Of a DNA stretch of 64,000 bases, positions 15,801-31,287 are shown in pieces. The notes under the pieces are model-generated. The model did not search any database. It had not been told where the DNA came from and was given only the letters and a program-made list of their open reading frames with translations. The stretch is from Auanema rhodensis (taxonomy: Eukaryota; Nematoda; Chromadorea; Rhabditida; Rhabditidae), in contig OZ059895.1 in NCBI GenBank assembly GCA_964057225.1, positions 9,672,001 to 9,736,000 of the forward strand. Direction: 5' to 3'. Both the position numbers and the translations under genes were made by a program. Position 1 is the first letter of the stretch. The number at the start of each line of letters is the position of its first letter.

Positions 15801-18800
15801 ATGAAACCTTCATCTTGAATTTACTGTTTCTATCTATTTCCTATCAAAACAAACATTGTTCAAACACTATGCAACTATGAAACCTTTTTTAATTTATTGT
15901 ATTTGGAGCTCATAAAATTTGATATCATCGAGGGATCCAGATGGAACGTGGAAAATTACATAACTAAAATGAAATTGGAAAAAAAAGTATAACAAGGATA
16001 AGTATGTTAACGATTGAATATCAGATTTTTTCGCTTACGACCATACCACGTTGAAAGTACGCCATACAGCTGATTTTCAATTTTATCTTTTCCGTAACAA
16101 ATGGTTTCAATTTTCAAGCACTTTTACTTAGATAGCTCAACCAAAAGAAAGCAAATTATCTTCAATTTTATTTCTATATTACAGTTATAAACCAGTAGGT
16201 AATGAAACCTTCATATTGAATTTACTGTTTCTATCTATTTTCTATTAAAACAAACATTGTTCAAACACTATGCAACTATGAAACCTTTTTTAATTTATTG
16301 TATTTGGAGCTCATAAAATTTGATATCATCGAGGGATCCAGATGGAACGTGGAAAATTACATAACTAAAATGAAATTGGAAAAAAAAGTATAACAAGGAT
16401 AAGTATGTTAACGATTGAATATCAGATATTTTCGCTTACGACCATACCACGTTGAAAATACGCCATACAGCTGATTTTCAATTTTATCTTTTCCGTAACA
16501 AATGTTTTCAATTTTCAAGCACTTTTACTTGGATAGCTCAACCAAAGGAAAGCAAATTATCTTCAATTTTATTTCTATATTACAGTTATAAACCAGTAGG
16601 TAATGAAACCTTCATCTTGCATTTACTGTTTCTATCTATTTCCTATCAAAACAAACATTGTTCAAACACTATGCAACTATGAAACCTTTTTTAATTCATT
16701 GTATTTGGAGCTCATAAAATTTGATATCATCGAGGGATCCAGATGGAACGTGGAAAATTACATAACTAAAATGAAATTGGAAAAAAAAGTATAACAAGGA
16801 TAAGTATGTTAACGATTGAATAACAGATATTTTCGCTTACGACCATACCACGTTGAAAGTACGCCATACAGCTGATTTTCAATTTTATCTTTTCCGTAAC
16901 AAATGTTTTCAATTTTCAAGCACTTTTACTTAGATAGCTCAACCAAAAGAAAGCAAATTATCTTCAATTTTATTTCTATATTACAGTTATAAACCAGTAG
17001 GTAATGAAACCTTCATCTTGAATTTACTGTTTCTATCTATTCCCTATCAAAATAAACATTGTTCAAACACTATGCAACTATGAAACCTTTTTTAATTTAT
17101 TGTATTTGGAGCTCATAAAATTTGATATCATCGAGGGATCCAGATGGAACGTGGAAAATTATATAACTAAAATGAAATTGGAAAAAAAAGTATAACAAGG
17201 ATAAGTATGTTAACGATTGAATATCAGATATTTTCGCTTACGACCATACCACGTTGAAAGTACGCCATACAGCTGATTTTCAATTTTATCTTTTCCGTAA
17301 CAAATGTTTTCAATTTTCAAGCACTTTTACTTAGAAAGCTCAACCAAAGGAAAGCAAATTATCTTCAATTTTATTTCTATATTACAGTTATAAACCAGTA
17401 GGTAATGAAACCTTCATCTTGAATTTACTGTTTCTATCTATTCCCTATCAAAATAAACATTGTTCAAACACTATGCAACTATGAAACCTTTTTTAATTTA
17501 TTGTATTTGGAGCTCATAAAATTTGAAATCATCGAGGGATCCAGATGGAACGTGGAAAATTACATAACTAACATGAAATTGGAAAAAAAAGTATAACAAG
17601 GATAAGTATGTTAACGATTGAATATCAGATATTTTCGCTTACGACCATACCACGTTGAAAATACGCCATACAGCTGATATTCAATTTTATCTTTTCCGTA
17701 ACAAATGTTTTCAATTTTCAAGCACTTTTACTTGGATAGCTCAACCAAAGGAAAGCAAATTATCTTCAATTTTATTTCTATATTACAGTTATAAACCAGT
17801 AGGTAATGAAACCTTCATCTTGAATTTACTGTTTCTATCTATTTCCTATTAAAACAAACATTGTTCAAACACTATGCAACTATGAAACCTTTTTTAATTT
17901 ATTGTATTTGGAGCTCATAAAATTTGATATCATCGAGGGATCCAGATGGAACGTGGAAAATTATATAACTAAAATGAAATTGGAAAAAAAAATATAACAA
18001 GGATAAGTATGTTAACGATTGAATAACAGATATTTTCGCTTACGACCATACCACGTTGAAAGTACGCCATACAGCTGATTTTCAATTTTATCTTTTCCGT
18101 AACAAATGTTTTCAATTTTCAAGCACTTTTACTTAGATAGCTCAACCAAAGGAAAGCAAATTATCTTCAATTTTATTTCTATATTACAGTTATAAACCAG
18201 TAGGTAATGAAACCTTCATCTTGAATTTACTGTTTCTATCTATTTCCTATCAAAACAAACATTGTTCAAACACTATGCAACTATGAAACCTTTTTTAATT
18301 TATTGTATTTGGAGCTCATAAAATTTGATATCATCGAGGGATCCAGATGGAACGTGGAAAATTACATAACTAAAATGAAATTGGAAAAAAAAGTATAACA
18401 AGGATAAGTATGTTAACGATTGAATATCAGATTTTTTCGCTTACGACCATACCACGTTGAAAGTACGCCATACAGCTGATTTTCAATTTTATCTTTTCCG
18501 TAACAAATGGTTTCAATTTTCAAGCACTTTTACTTAGATAGCTCAACCAAAAGAAAGCAAATTATCTTCAATTTTATTTCTATATTACAGTTATAAACCA
18601 GTAGGTAATGAAACCTTCATATTGAATTTACTGTTTCTATCTATTTTCTATTAAAACAAACATTGTTCAAACACTATGCAACTATGAAACCTTTTTTAAT
18701 TTATTGTATTTGGAGCTCATAAAATTTGATATCATCGAGGGATCCAGATGGAACGTGGAAAATTACATAACTAAAATGAAATTGGAAAAAAAAGTATAAC

Positions 18801-19659
18801 AAGGATAAGTATGTTAACGATTGAATATCAGATATTTTCGCTTACGACCATACCACGTTGAAAATACGCCATACAGCTGATTTTCAATTTTATCTTTTCC
18901 GTAACAAATGTTTTCAATTTTCAAGCACTTTTACTTGGATAGCTCAACCAAAGGAAAGCAAATTATCTTCAATTTTATTTCTATATTACAGTTATAAACC
19001 AGTAGGTAATGAAACCTTCATCTTGCATTTACTGTTTCTATCTATTTCCTATCAAAACAAACATTGTTCAAACACTATGCAACTATGAAACCTTTTTTAA
19101 TTCATTGTATTTGGAGCTCATAAAATTTGATATCATCGAGGGATCCAGATGGAACGTGGAAAATTACATAACTAAAATGAAATTGGAAAAAAAAGTATAA
19201 CAAGGATAAGTATGTTAACGATTGAATATCAGATATTTTCGCTTACGACCATACCACGTTGAAAGTACGCCATACAGCTGATTTTCAATTTTATCTTTTC
19301 CGTAACAAATGTTTTCAATTTTCAAGCACTTTTACTTAGATAGCTCAACCAAAAGAAAGCAAATTATCTTCAATTTTATTTCTATATTACAGTTATAAAC
19401 CAGTAGGTAATGAAACCTTCATCTTGAATTTACTGTTTCTATCTATTCCCTATCAAAATAAACATTGTTCAAACACTATGCAACTATGAAACCTTTTTTA
19501 ATTTATTGTATTTGGAGCTCATAAAATTTGATATCATCGAGGGATCCAGATGGAACGTGGAAAATTATATAACTAAAATGAAATTGGAAAAAAAAATATA
19601 ACAAGGATAAGTATGTTAACGATTGAATAACAGATATTTTCGCTTACGACCATACCACG

Positions 19660-22600
19660 TTGAAAGTACGCCATACAGCTGATTTTCAATTTTATCTTTT
19701 CCGTAACAAATGTTTTCAATTTTCAAGCACTTTTACTTAGAAAGCTCAACCAAAGGAAAGCAAATTATCTTCAATTTTATTTCTATATTACAGTTATAAA
19801 CCAGTAGGTAATGAAACCTTCATCTTGAATTTACTGTTTCTATCTATTTCCTATCAAAACAAACATTGTTCAAACACTATGCAACTATGAAACCTTTTTT
19901 AATTTATTGTATTTGGAGCTCATAAAATTTGAAATCATCGAGGGATACAGATGGAACGTGGAAAATTACATAACTAACATGAAATTGGAAAAAAAAGTAT
20001 AACAAGGATAAGTATGTTAACGATTGAATATCAGATATTTTCGCCTTCGACCATACCACGTTGAAAATACGCCATACAGCTGATATTCAATTTTATCTTT
20101 TCCGTAACAAATGTTTTCAATTTTCAAGCACTTTTACTTGGATAGCTCAACCAAAGGAAAGCAAATTATCTTCAATTTTTTTCTATATTACAGTTATAAA
20201 CCAGTAGGTAATGAAACCTTCATCTTGAATTTACTGTTTCTATCTATTTCCTATCAAAACAAACATTGTTCAAACACTATGCAACTATGAAACCTTTTTT
20301 AATTTATTGTATTTGGAGCTCATAAAATTTGATATCATCGAGGGATCCAGATGGAACGTGGAAAATTATATAACTAAAATGAAATTGGAAAAAAAAATAT
20401 AACAAGGATAAGTATGTTAACGATTGAATAACAGATATTTTCGCTTACGACCATACCACGTTGAAAGTACGCCATACAGCTGATTTTCAATTTTATCTTT
20501 TCCGTAACAAATGTTTTCAATTTTCAAGCACTTTTACTTAGATAGCTCAACCAAAGGAAAGCAAATTATCTTCAATTTTATTTCTATATTACAGTTATAA
20601 ACCAGTAGGTAATGAAACCTTCATCTTGAATTTACTGTTTCTATCTATTTCCTATCAAAACAAACATTGTTCAAACACTATGCAACTATGAAACCTTTTT
20701 TAATTTATTGTATTTGGAGCTCATAAAATTTGAAATCATCGAGGGATCCAGATGGAACGTGGAAAATTACATAACTAACATGAAATTGGAAAAAAAAGTA
20801 TAACAAGGATAAGTATGTTAACGATTGAATATCAGATATTTTCGCTTACGACCATACCACGTTGAAAGTACGCCATACAGCTGATTTTCAATTTTATCTT
20901 TTCCGTAACAAATGTTTTCAATTTTCAAGCACTTTTACTTAGATAGCTCAACCAAAGGAAAGCAAATTATCTTCAATTTTATTTCTATATTACAGTTATA
21001 AACCAGTAGGTAATGAAACCTTCATCTTGAATTTACTGTTTCTATCTATTTCCTATCAAAACAAACATTGTTCAAACACTATGCAACTATGAAACCTTTT
21101 TTAATTTATTGTATTTGGAGCTCATAAAATTTGATATCATCGAGGGATCCAGATGGAACGTGGAAAATTACATAACTAACATGAAATTGGAAAAAAAAGT
21201 ATAACAAGGATAAGTATGTTAACGATTGAATATCAGATATTTTCGCTTACGACCATACCACGTTGAAAGTACGCCATACAGCTGATTTTCAATTTTATCT
21301 TTTCCGTAACAAATGGTTTCAATTTTCAAGCACTTTTACTTAGATAGCTCAACCAAAAGAAAGCAAATTATCTTCAATTTTATTTCTATATTACAGTTAT
21401 AAACCAGTAGGTAATGAAACCTTCATCTTGAATTTACTGTTTCTATCTATTCCCTATCAAAATAAACATTGTTCAAACACTATGCAACTATGAAACCTTT
21501 TTTAATTCATTGTATTTGGAGCTCATAAAATTTGATATCATCGAGGGATCCAGATGGAACGTGGAAAATTACATAACTAACATGAAATTGGAAAAAAAAG
21601 TATAACAAGGATAAGTATGTTAACGATTGAATATCAGATATTTTCGCTTACGACCATACCACGTTGAAAGTACGCCATACAGCTGATTTTCAATTTTATC
21701 TTTTCCGTAACAAATGGTTTCAATTTTCAAGCACTTTTACTTAGATAGCTCAACCAAAGGAAAGCAAATTATCTTCAATTTTATTTCTATATTACAGTTA
21801 TAAACCAGTAGGTAATGAAACCTTCATCTTGAATTTACTGTTTCTATCTATTTCCTATCAAAACAAACATTGTTCAAACACTATGCAACTATGAAACCTT
21901 TTTTAATTTATTGTATTTGGAGCTCATAAAATTTGATATCATCGAGGGATCCAGATGGAACGTGGAAAATTACATAACTAACATGAAATTGGAAAAAAAA
22001 GTATAACAAGGATAAGTATGTTAACGATTGAATATCAGATATTTTCGCTTACGACCATACCACGTTGAAAGTACGCCATACAGCTGATTTTCAATTTTAT
22101 CTTTTCCGTAACAAATGGTTTCAATTTTCAAGCACTTTTACTTAGATAGCTCAACCAAAAGAAAGTAAATTATCTTCAATTTTATTTCTATATTACAGTT
22201 ATAAACCAGTAGGTAATGAAACCTTCATCTTGAATTTACTGTTTCTATCTATTCCCTATCAAAATAAACATTGTTCAAACACTATGCAACTATGAAACCT
22301 TTTTTAATTTATTGTATTTGGAGCTCATAAAATTTGATATCATCGAGGGATCCAGATGGAACGTGGAAAATTATATAACTAAAATGAAATTGGAAAAAAA
22401 AATATAACAAGGATAAGTATGTTAACGATTGAATAACAGATATTTTCGCTTACGACCATACCACGTTGAAAGTACGCCATACAGCTGATTTTCAATTTTA
22501 TCTTTTCCGTAACAAATGTTTTCAATTTTCAAGCACTTTTACTTAGAAAGCTCAACCAAAGGAAAGCAAATTATCTTCAATTTTATTTCTATATTACAGT

Positions 22601-25272
22601 TATAAACCAGTAGGTAATGAAACCTTCATCTTGAATTTACTGTTTCTATCTATTTCCTATCAAAACAAACATTGTTCAAACACTATGCAACTATGAAACC
22701 TTTTTTAATTTATTGTATTTGGAGCTCATAAAATTTGAAATCATCGAGGGATACAGATGGAACGTGGAAAATTACATAACTAACATGAAATTGGAAAAAA
22801 AAGTATAACAAGGATAAGTATGTTAACGATTGAATATCAGATATTTTCGCCTTCGACCATACCACGTTGAAAATACGCCATACAGCTGATATTCAATTTT
22901 ATCTTTTCCGTAACAAATGTTTTCAATTTTCAAGCACTTTTACTTGGATAGCTCAACCAAAGGAAAGCAAATTATCTTCAATTTTTTTTCTATATTACAG
23001 TTATAAACCAGTAGGTAATGAAACCTTCATCTTGAATTTACTGTTTCTATCTATTTCCTATCAAAACAAACATTGTTCAAACACTATGCAACTATGAAAC
23101 CTTTTTTAATTTATTGTATTTGGAGCTCATAAAATTTGATATCATCGAGGGATCCAGATGGAACGTGGAAAATTATATAACTAAAATGAAATTGGAAAAA
23201 AAAATATAACAAGGATAAGTATGTTAACGATTGAATAACAGATATTTTCGCTTACGACCATACCACGTTGAAAGTACGCCATACAGCTGATTTTCAATTT
23301 TATCTTTTCCGTAACAAATGTTTTCAATTTTCAAGCACTTTTACTTAGATAGCTCAACCAAAGGAAAGCAAATTATCTTCAATTTTATTTCTATATTACA
23401 GTTATAAACCAGTAGGTAATGAAACCTTCATCTTGAATTTACTGTTTCTATCTATTTCCTATCAAAACAAACATTGTTCAAACACTATGCAACTATGAAA
23501 CCTTTTTTAATTTATTGTATTTGGAGCTCATAAAATTTGAAATCATCGAGGGATCCAGATGGAACGTGGAAAATTACATAACTAACATGAAATTGGAAAA
23601 AAAAGTATAACAAGGATAAGTATGTTAACGATTGAATATCAGATATTTTCGCTTACGACCATACCACGTTGAAAGTACGCCATACAGCTGATTTTCAATT
23701 TTATCTTTTCCGTAACAAATGTTTTCAATTTTCAAGCACTTTTACTTAGATAGCTCAACCAAAGGAAAGCAAATTATCTTCAATTTTATTTCTATATTAC
23801 AGTTATAAACCAGTAGGTAATGAAACCTTCATCTTGAATTTACTGTTTCTATCTATTTCCTATCAAAACAAACATTGTTCAAACACTATGCAACTATGAA
23901 ACCTTTTTTAATTTATTGTATTTGGAGCTCATAAAATTTGATATCATCGAGGGATCCAGATGGAACGTGGAAAATTACATAACTAACATGAAATTGGAAA
24001 AAAAAGTATAACAAGGATAAGTATGTTAACGATTGAATATCAGATATTTTCGCTTACGACCATACCACGTTGAAAGTACGCCATACAGCTGATTTTCAAT
24101 TTTATCTTTTCCGTAACAAATGGTTTCAATTTTCAAGCACTTTTACTTAGATAGCTCAACCAAAAGAAAGCAAATTATCTTCAATTTTATTTCTATATTA
24201 CAGTTATAAACCAGTAGGTAATGAAACCTTCATCTTGAATTTACTGTTTCTATCTATTCCCTATCAAAATAAACATTGTTCAAACACTATGCAACTATGA
24301 AACCTTTTTTAATTCATTGTATTTGGAGCTCATAAAATTTGATATCATCGAGGGATCCAGATGGAACGTGGAAAATTACATAACTAACATGAAATTGGAA
24401 AAAAAAGTATAACAAGGATAAGTATGTTAACGATTGAATATCAGATATTTTCGCTTACGACCATACCACGTTGAAAGTACGCCATACAGCTGATTTTCAA
24501 TTTTATCTTTTCCGTAACAAATGGTTTCAATTTTCAAGCACTTTTACTTAGATAGCTCAACCAAAGGAAAGCAAATTATCTTCAATTTTATTTCTATATT
24601 ACAGTTATAAACCAGTAGGTAATGAAACCTTCATCTTGAATTTACTGTTTCTATCTATTTCCTATCAAAACAAACATTGTTCAAACACTATGCAACTATG
24701 AAACCTTTTTTAATTTATTGTATTTGGAGCTCATAAAATTTGATATCATCGAGGGATCCAGATGGAACGTGGAAAATTACATAACTAACATGAAATTGGA
24801 AAAAAAAGTATAACAAGGATAAGTATGTTAACGATTGAATATCAGATATTTTCGCTTACGACCATACCACGTTGAAAGTACGCCATACAGCTGATTTTCA
24901 ATTTTATCTTTTCCGTAACAAATGGTTTCAATTTTCAAGCACTTTTACTTAGATAGCTCAACCAAAAGAAAGTAAATTATCTTCAATTTTATTTCTATAT
25001 TACAGTTATAAACCAGTAGGTAATGAAACCTTCATCTTGAATTTACTGTTTCTATCTATTCCCTATCAAAATAAACATTGTTCAAACACTATGCAACTAT
25101 GAAACCTTTTTTAATTTATTGTATTTGGAGCTCATAAAATTTGATATCATCGAGGGATCCAGATGGAACGTGGAAAATTACATAACTAACATGAAATTGG
25201 AAAAAAAAGTATAACAAGGATAAGTATGTTAACGATTGAATATCAGATATTTTCGCTTACGACCATACCACG
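19660..25272 (+). repeat. seven-monomer tandem duplication in satellite
   Basis: The seven monomers at 19660-22465 are repeated at 22466-25272. Rare linked variants recur 2807 bp apart (7 x 401): CTTAGAAAGCTC at 19741 and 22547, GGGATACAG near 19945 and 22750, CGCCTTCGACC near 20043 and 22850, TTTGAAATCATC near 20731 and 23538, and GAAAGTAAATT near 22164 and 24971. The copies differ slightly at their downstream edge (TTATATAACTAAAA versus TTACATAACTAAC). Confidence 0.8.
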
Positions 25273-28200
25273 TTGAAAGTACGCCATACAGCTGATTTTC
25301 AATTTTATCTTTTCCGTAACAAATGGTTTCAATTTTCAAGCACTTTTACTTAGATAGCTCAACCAAAAGAAAGCAAATTATCTTCAATTTTATTTCTATA
25401 TTACAGTTATAAACCAGTAGGTAATGAAACCTTCATCTTGAATTTACTGTTTCTATCTATTCCCTATCAAAATAAACATTGTTCAAACACTATGCAACTA
25501 TGAAACCTTTTTTAATTTATTGTATTTGGAGCTCATAAAATTTGATATCATCGAGGGATCCAGATGGAACGTGGAAAATTACATTACTAACATGAAATTG
25601 GAAAAAAAAGTATAACAAGGATAAGTATGTTAACGATTGAATATCAGATATTTTCGCTTACGACCATACCACGTTGAAAGTACGCCATACAGCTGATTTT
25701 CAATTTTATCTTTTCCGTAACAAATGTTTTCAATTTTCAAGCACTTTTACTTAGATAGCTCAACCAAAGGAAAGCAAATTATCTTCAATTTTATTTCTAT
25801 ATTACAGTTATAAACCAGTAGGTAATGAAACCTTCATCTTGAATTTACTGTTTCTATCTATTTCCTATCAAAACAAACATTGTTCAAACACTATGCAACT
25901 ATGAAACCTTTTTTAATTTATTGTATTTGGAGCTCATAAAATTTGAAATCATCGAGGGATCCAGATGGAACGTGGAAAATTACATAACTAACATGAAATT
26001 GGAAAAAAAAGTATAACAAGGATAAGTATGTTAACGATTGAATATCAGATATTTTCGCTTACGACCATACCACGTTGAAAATACGCCATACAGCTGATAT
26101 TCAATTTTATCTTTTCCGTAACAAATGTTTTCAATTTTCAAGCACTTTTACTTGGATAGCTCAACCAAAGGAAAGCAAATTATCTTCAATTTTATTTCTA
26201 TATTACAGTTATAAACCAGTAGGTAATGAAACCTTCATCTTGAATTTACTGTTTCTATCTATTTCCTATTAAAACAAACATTGTTCAAACACTATGCAAC
26301 TATGAAACCTTTTTTAATTTATTGTATTTGGAGCTCATAAAATTTGATATCATCGAGGGATCCAGATGGAACGTGGAAAATTATATAACTAAAATGAAAT
26401 TGGAAAAAAAAATATAACAAGGATAAGTATGTTAACGATTGAATAACAGATATTTTCGCTTACGACCATACCACGTTGAAAGTACGCCATACAGCTGATT
26501 TTCAATTTTATCTTTTCCGTAACAAATGGTTTCAATTTTCAAGCACTTTTACTTAGATAGCTCAACCAAAGGAAAGCAAATTATCTTCAATTTTATTTCT
26601 ATATTACAGTTATAAACCAGTAGGTAATGAAACCTTCATCTTGAATTTACTGTTTCTATCTATTTCCTATCAAAACAAACATTGTTCAAACACTATGCAA
26701 CTATGAAACCTTTTTTAATTTATTGTATTTGGAGCTCATAAAATTTGATATCATCGAGGGATCCAGATGGAACGTGGAAAATTACATAACTAACATGAAA
26801 TTGGAAAAAAAAGTATAACAAGGATAAGTATGTTAACGATTGAATATCAGATATTTTCGCTTACGACCATACCACGTTGAAAGTACGCCATACAGCTGAT
26901 TTTCAATTTTATCTTTTCCGTAACAAATGGTTTCAATTTTCAAGCACTTTTACTTAGATAGCTCAACCAAAAGAAAGTAAATTATCTTCAATTTTATTTC
27001 TATATTACAGTTATAAACCAGTAGGTAATGAAACCTTCATCTTGAATTTACTGTTTCTATCTATTCCCTATCAAAATAAACATTGTTCAAACACTATGCA
27101 ACTATGAAACCTTTTTTAATTTATTGTATTTGGAGCTCATAAAATTTGATATCATCGAGGGATCCAGATGGAACGTGGAAAATTACATAACTAACATGAA
27201 ATTGGAAAAAAAAGTATAACAAGGATAAGTATGTTAACGATTGAATATCAGATATTTTCGCTTACGACCATACCACGTTGAAAGTACGCCATACAGCTGA
27301 TTTTCAATTTTATCTTTTCCGTAACAAATGGTTTCAATTTTCAAGCACTTTTACTTAGATAGCTCAACCAAAAGAAAGCAAATTATCTTCAATTTTATTT
27401 CTATATTACAGTTATAAACCAGTAGGTAATGAAACCTTCATCTTGAATTTACTGTTTCTATCTATTCCCTATCAAAATAAACATTGTTCAAACACTATGC
27501 AACTATGAAACCTTTTTTAATTTATTGTATTTGGAGCTCATAAAATTTGATATCATCGAGGGATCCAGATGGAACGTGGAAAATTACATTACTAACATGA
27601 AATTGGAAAAAAAAGTATAACAAGGATAAGTATGTTAACGATTGAATATCAGATATTTTCGCTTACGACCATACCACGTTGAAAGTACGCCATACAGCTG
27701 ATTTTCAATTTTATCTTTTCCGTAACAAATGTTTTCAATTTTCAAGCACTTTTACTTAGATAGCTCAACCAAAGGAAAGCAAATTATCTTCAATTTTATT
27801 TCTATATTACAGTTATAAACCAGTAGGTAATGAAACCTTCATCTTGAATTTACTGTTTCTATCTATTTCCTATCAAAACAAACATTGTTCAAACACTATG
27901 CAACTATGAAACCTTTTTTAATTTATTGTATTTGGAGCTCATAAAATTTGAAATCATCGAGGGATCCAGATGGAACGTGGAAAATTACATAACTAACATG
28001 AAATTGGAAAAAAAAGTATAACAAGGATAAGTATGTTAACGATTGAATATCAGATATTTTCGCTTACGACCATACCACGTTGAAAATACGCCATACAGCT
28101 GATATTCAATTTTATCTTTTCCGTAACAAATGTTTTCAATTTTCAAGCACTTTTACTTGGATAGCTCAACCAAAGGAAAGCAAATTATCTTCAATTTTAT

Positions 28201-31200
28201 TTCTATATTACAGTTATAAACCAGTAGGTAATGAAACCTTCATCTTGAATTTACTGTTTCTATCTATTTCCTATTAAAACAAACATTGTTCAAACACTAT
28301 GCAACTATGAAACCTTTTTTAATTTATTGTATTTGGAGCTCATAAAATTTGATATCATCGAGGGATCCAGATGGAACGTGGAAAATTATATAACTAAAAT
28401 GAAATTGGAAAAAAAAATATAACAAGGATAAGTATGTTAACGATTGAATAACAGATATTTTCGCTTACGACCATACCACGTTGAAAGTACGCCATACAGC
28501 TGATTTTCAATTTTATCTTTTCCGTAACAAATGTTTTCAATTTTCAAGCACTTTTACTTAGATAGCTCAACCAAAGGAAAGCAAATTATCTTCAATTTTA
28601 TTTCTATATTACAGTTATAAACCAGTAGGTAATGAAACCTTCATCTTGAATTTACTGTTTCTATCTATTTCCTATCAAAACAAACATTGTTCAAACACTA
28701 TGCAACTATGAAACCTTTTTTAATTTATTGTATTTGGAGCTCATAAAATTTGATATCATCGAGGGATCCAGATGGAACGTGGAAAATTACATAACTAAAA
28801 TGAAATTGGAAAAAAAAGTATAACAAGGATAAGTATGTTAACGATTGAATATCAGATTTTTTCGCTTACGACCATACCACGTTGAAAGTACGCCATACAG
28901 CTGATTTTCAATTTTATCTTTTCCGTAACAAATGGTTTCAATTTTCAAGCACTTTTACTTAGATAGCTCAACCAAAAGAAAGCAAATTATCTTCAATTTT
29001 ATTTCTATATTACAGTTATAAACCAGTAGGTAATGAAACCTTCATATTGAATTTACTGTTTCTATCTATTTTCTATTAAAACAAACATTGTTCAAACACT
29101 ATGCAACTATGAAACCTTTTTTAATTTATTGTATTTGGAGCTCATAAAATTTGATATCATCGAGGGATCCAGATGGAACGTGGAAAATTACATAACTAAA
29201 ATGAAATTGGAAAAAAAAGTATAACAAGGATAAGTATGTTAACGATTGAATATCAGATATTTTCGCTTACGACCATACCACGTTGAAAATACGCCATACA
29301 GCTGATTTTCAATTTTATCTTTTCCGTAACAAATGTTTTCAATTTTCAAGCACTTTTACTTGGATAGCTCAACCAAAGGAAAGCAAATTATCTTCAATTT
29401 TATTTCTATATTACAGTTATAAACCAGTAGGTAATGAAACCTTCATCTTGCATTTACTGTTTCTATCTATTTCCTATCAAAACAAACATTGTTCAAACAC
29501 TATGCAACTATGAAACCTTTTTTAATTCATTGTATTTGGAGCTCATAAAATTTGATATCATCGAGGGATCCAGATGGAACGTGGAAAATTACATAACTAA
29601 AATGAAATTGGAAAAAAAAGTATAACAAGGATAAGTATGTTAACGATTGAATATCAGATATTTTCGCTTACGACCATACCACGTTGAAAGTACGCCATAC
29701 AGCTGATTTTCAATTTTATCTTTTCCGTAACAAATGTTTTCAATTTTCAAGCACTTTTACTTAGATAGCTCAACCAAAAGAAAGCAAATTATCTTCAATT
29801 TTATTTCTATATTACAGTTATAAACCAGTAGGTAATGAAACCTTCATCTTGAATTTACTGTTTCTATCTATTCCCTATCAAAATAAACATTGTTCAAACA
29901 CTATGCAACTATGAAACCTTTTTTAATTTATTGTATTTGGAGCTCATAAAATTTGATATCATCGAGGGATCCAGATGGAACGTGGAAAATTATATAACTA
30001 AAATGAAATTGGAAAAAAAAATATAACAAGGATAAGTATGTTAACGATTGAATAACAGATATTTTCGCTTACGACCATACCACGTTGAAAGTACGCCATA
30101 CAGCTGATTTTCAATTTTATCTTTTCCGTAACAAATGTTTTCAATTTTCAAGCACTTTTACTTAGAAAGCTCAACCAAAGGAAAGCAAATTATCTTCAAT
30201 TTTATTTCTATATTACAGTTATAAACCAGTAGGTAATGAAACCTTCATCTTGAATTTACTGTTTCTATCTATTTCCTATCAAAACAAACATTGTTCAAAC
30301 ACTATGCAACTATGAAACCTTTTTTAATTTATTGTATTTGGAGCTCATAAAATTTGAAATCATCGAGGGATACAGATGGAACGTGGAAAATTACATAACT
30401 AACATGAAATTGGAAAAAAAAGTATAACAAGGATAAGTATGTTAACGATTGAATATCAGATATTTTCGCTTACGACCATACCACGTTGAAAATACGCCAT
30501 ACAGCTGATATTCAATTTTATCTTTTCCGTAACAAATGTTTTCAATTTTCAAGCACTTTTACTTGGATAGCTCAACCAAAGGAAAGCAAATTATCTTCAA
30601 TTTTATTTCTATATTACAGTTATAAACCAGTAGGTAATGAAACCTTCATCTTGAATTTACTGTTTCTATCTATTTCCTATCAAAACAAACATTGTTCAAA
30701 CACTATGCAACTATGAAACCTTTTTTAATTTATTGTATTTGGAGCTCATAAAATTTGATATCATCGAGGGATCCAGATGGAACGTGGAAAATTATATAAC
30801 TAAAATGAAATTGGAAAAAAAAATATAACAAGGATAAGTATGTTAACGATTGAATAACAGATATTTTCGCTTACGACCATACCACGTTGAAAGTACGCCA
30901 TACAGCTGATTTTCAATTTTATCTTTTCCGTAACAAATGTTTTCAATTTTCAAGCACTTTTACTTAGATAGCTCAACCAAAGGAAAGCAAATTATCTTCA
31001 ATTTTATTTCTATATTACAGTTATAAACCAGTAGGTAATGAAACCTTCATCTTGAATTTACTGTTTCTATCTATTTCCTATCAAAACAAACATTGTTCAA
31101 ACACTATGCAACTATGAAACCTTTTTTAATTTATTGTATTTGGAGCTCATAAAATTTGAAATCATCGAGGGATCCAGATGGAACGTGGAAAATTACATAA

Positions 31201-31287
31201 CTAACATGAAATTGGAAAAAAAAGTATAACAAGGATAAGTATGTTAACGATTGAATATCAGATATTTTCGCTTACGACCATACCACG

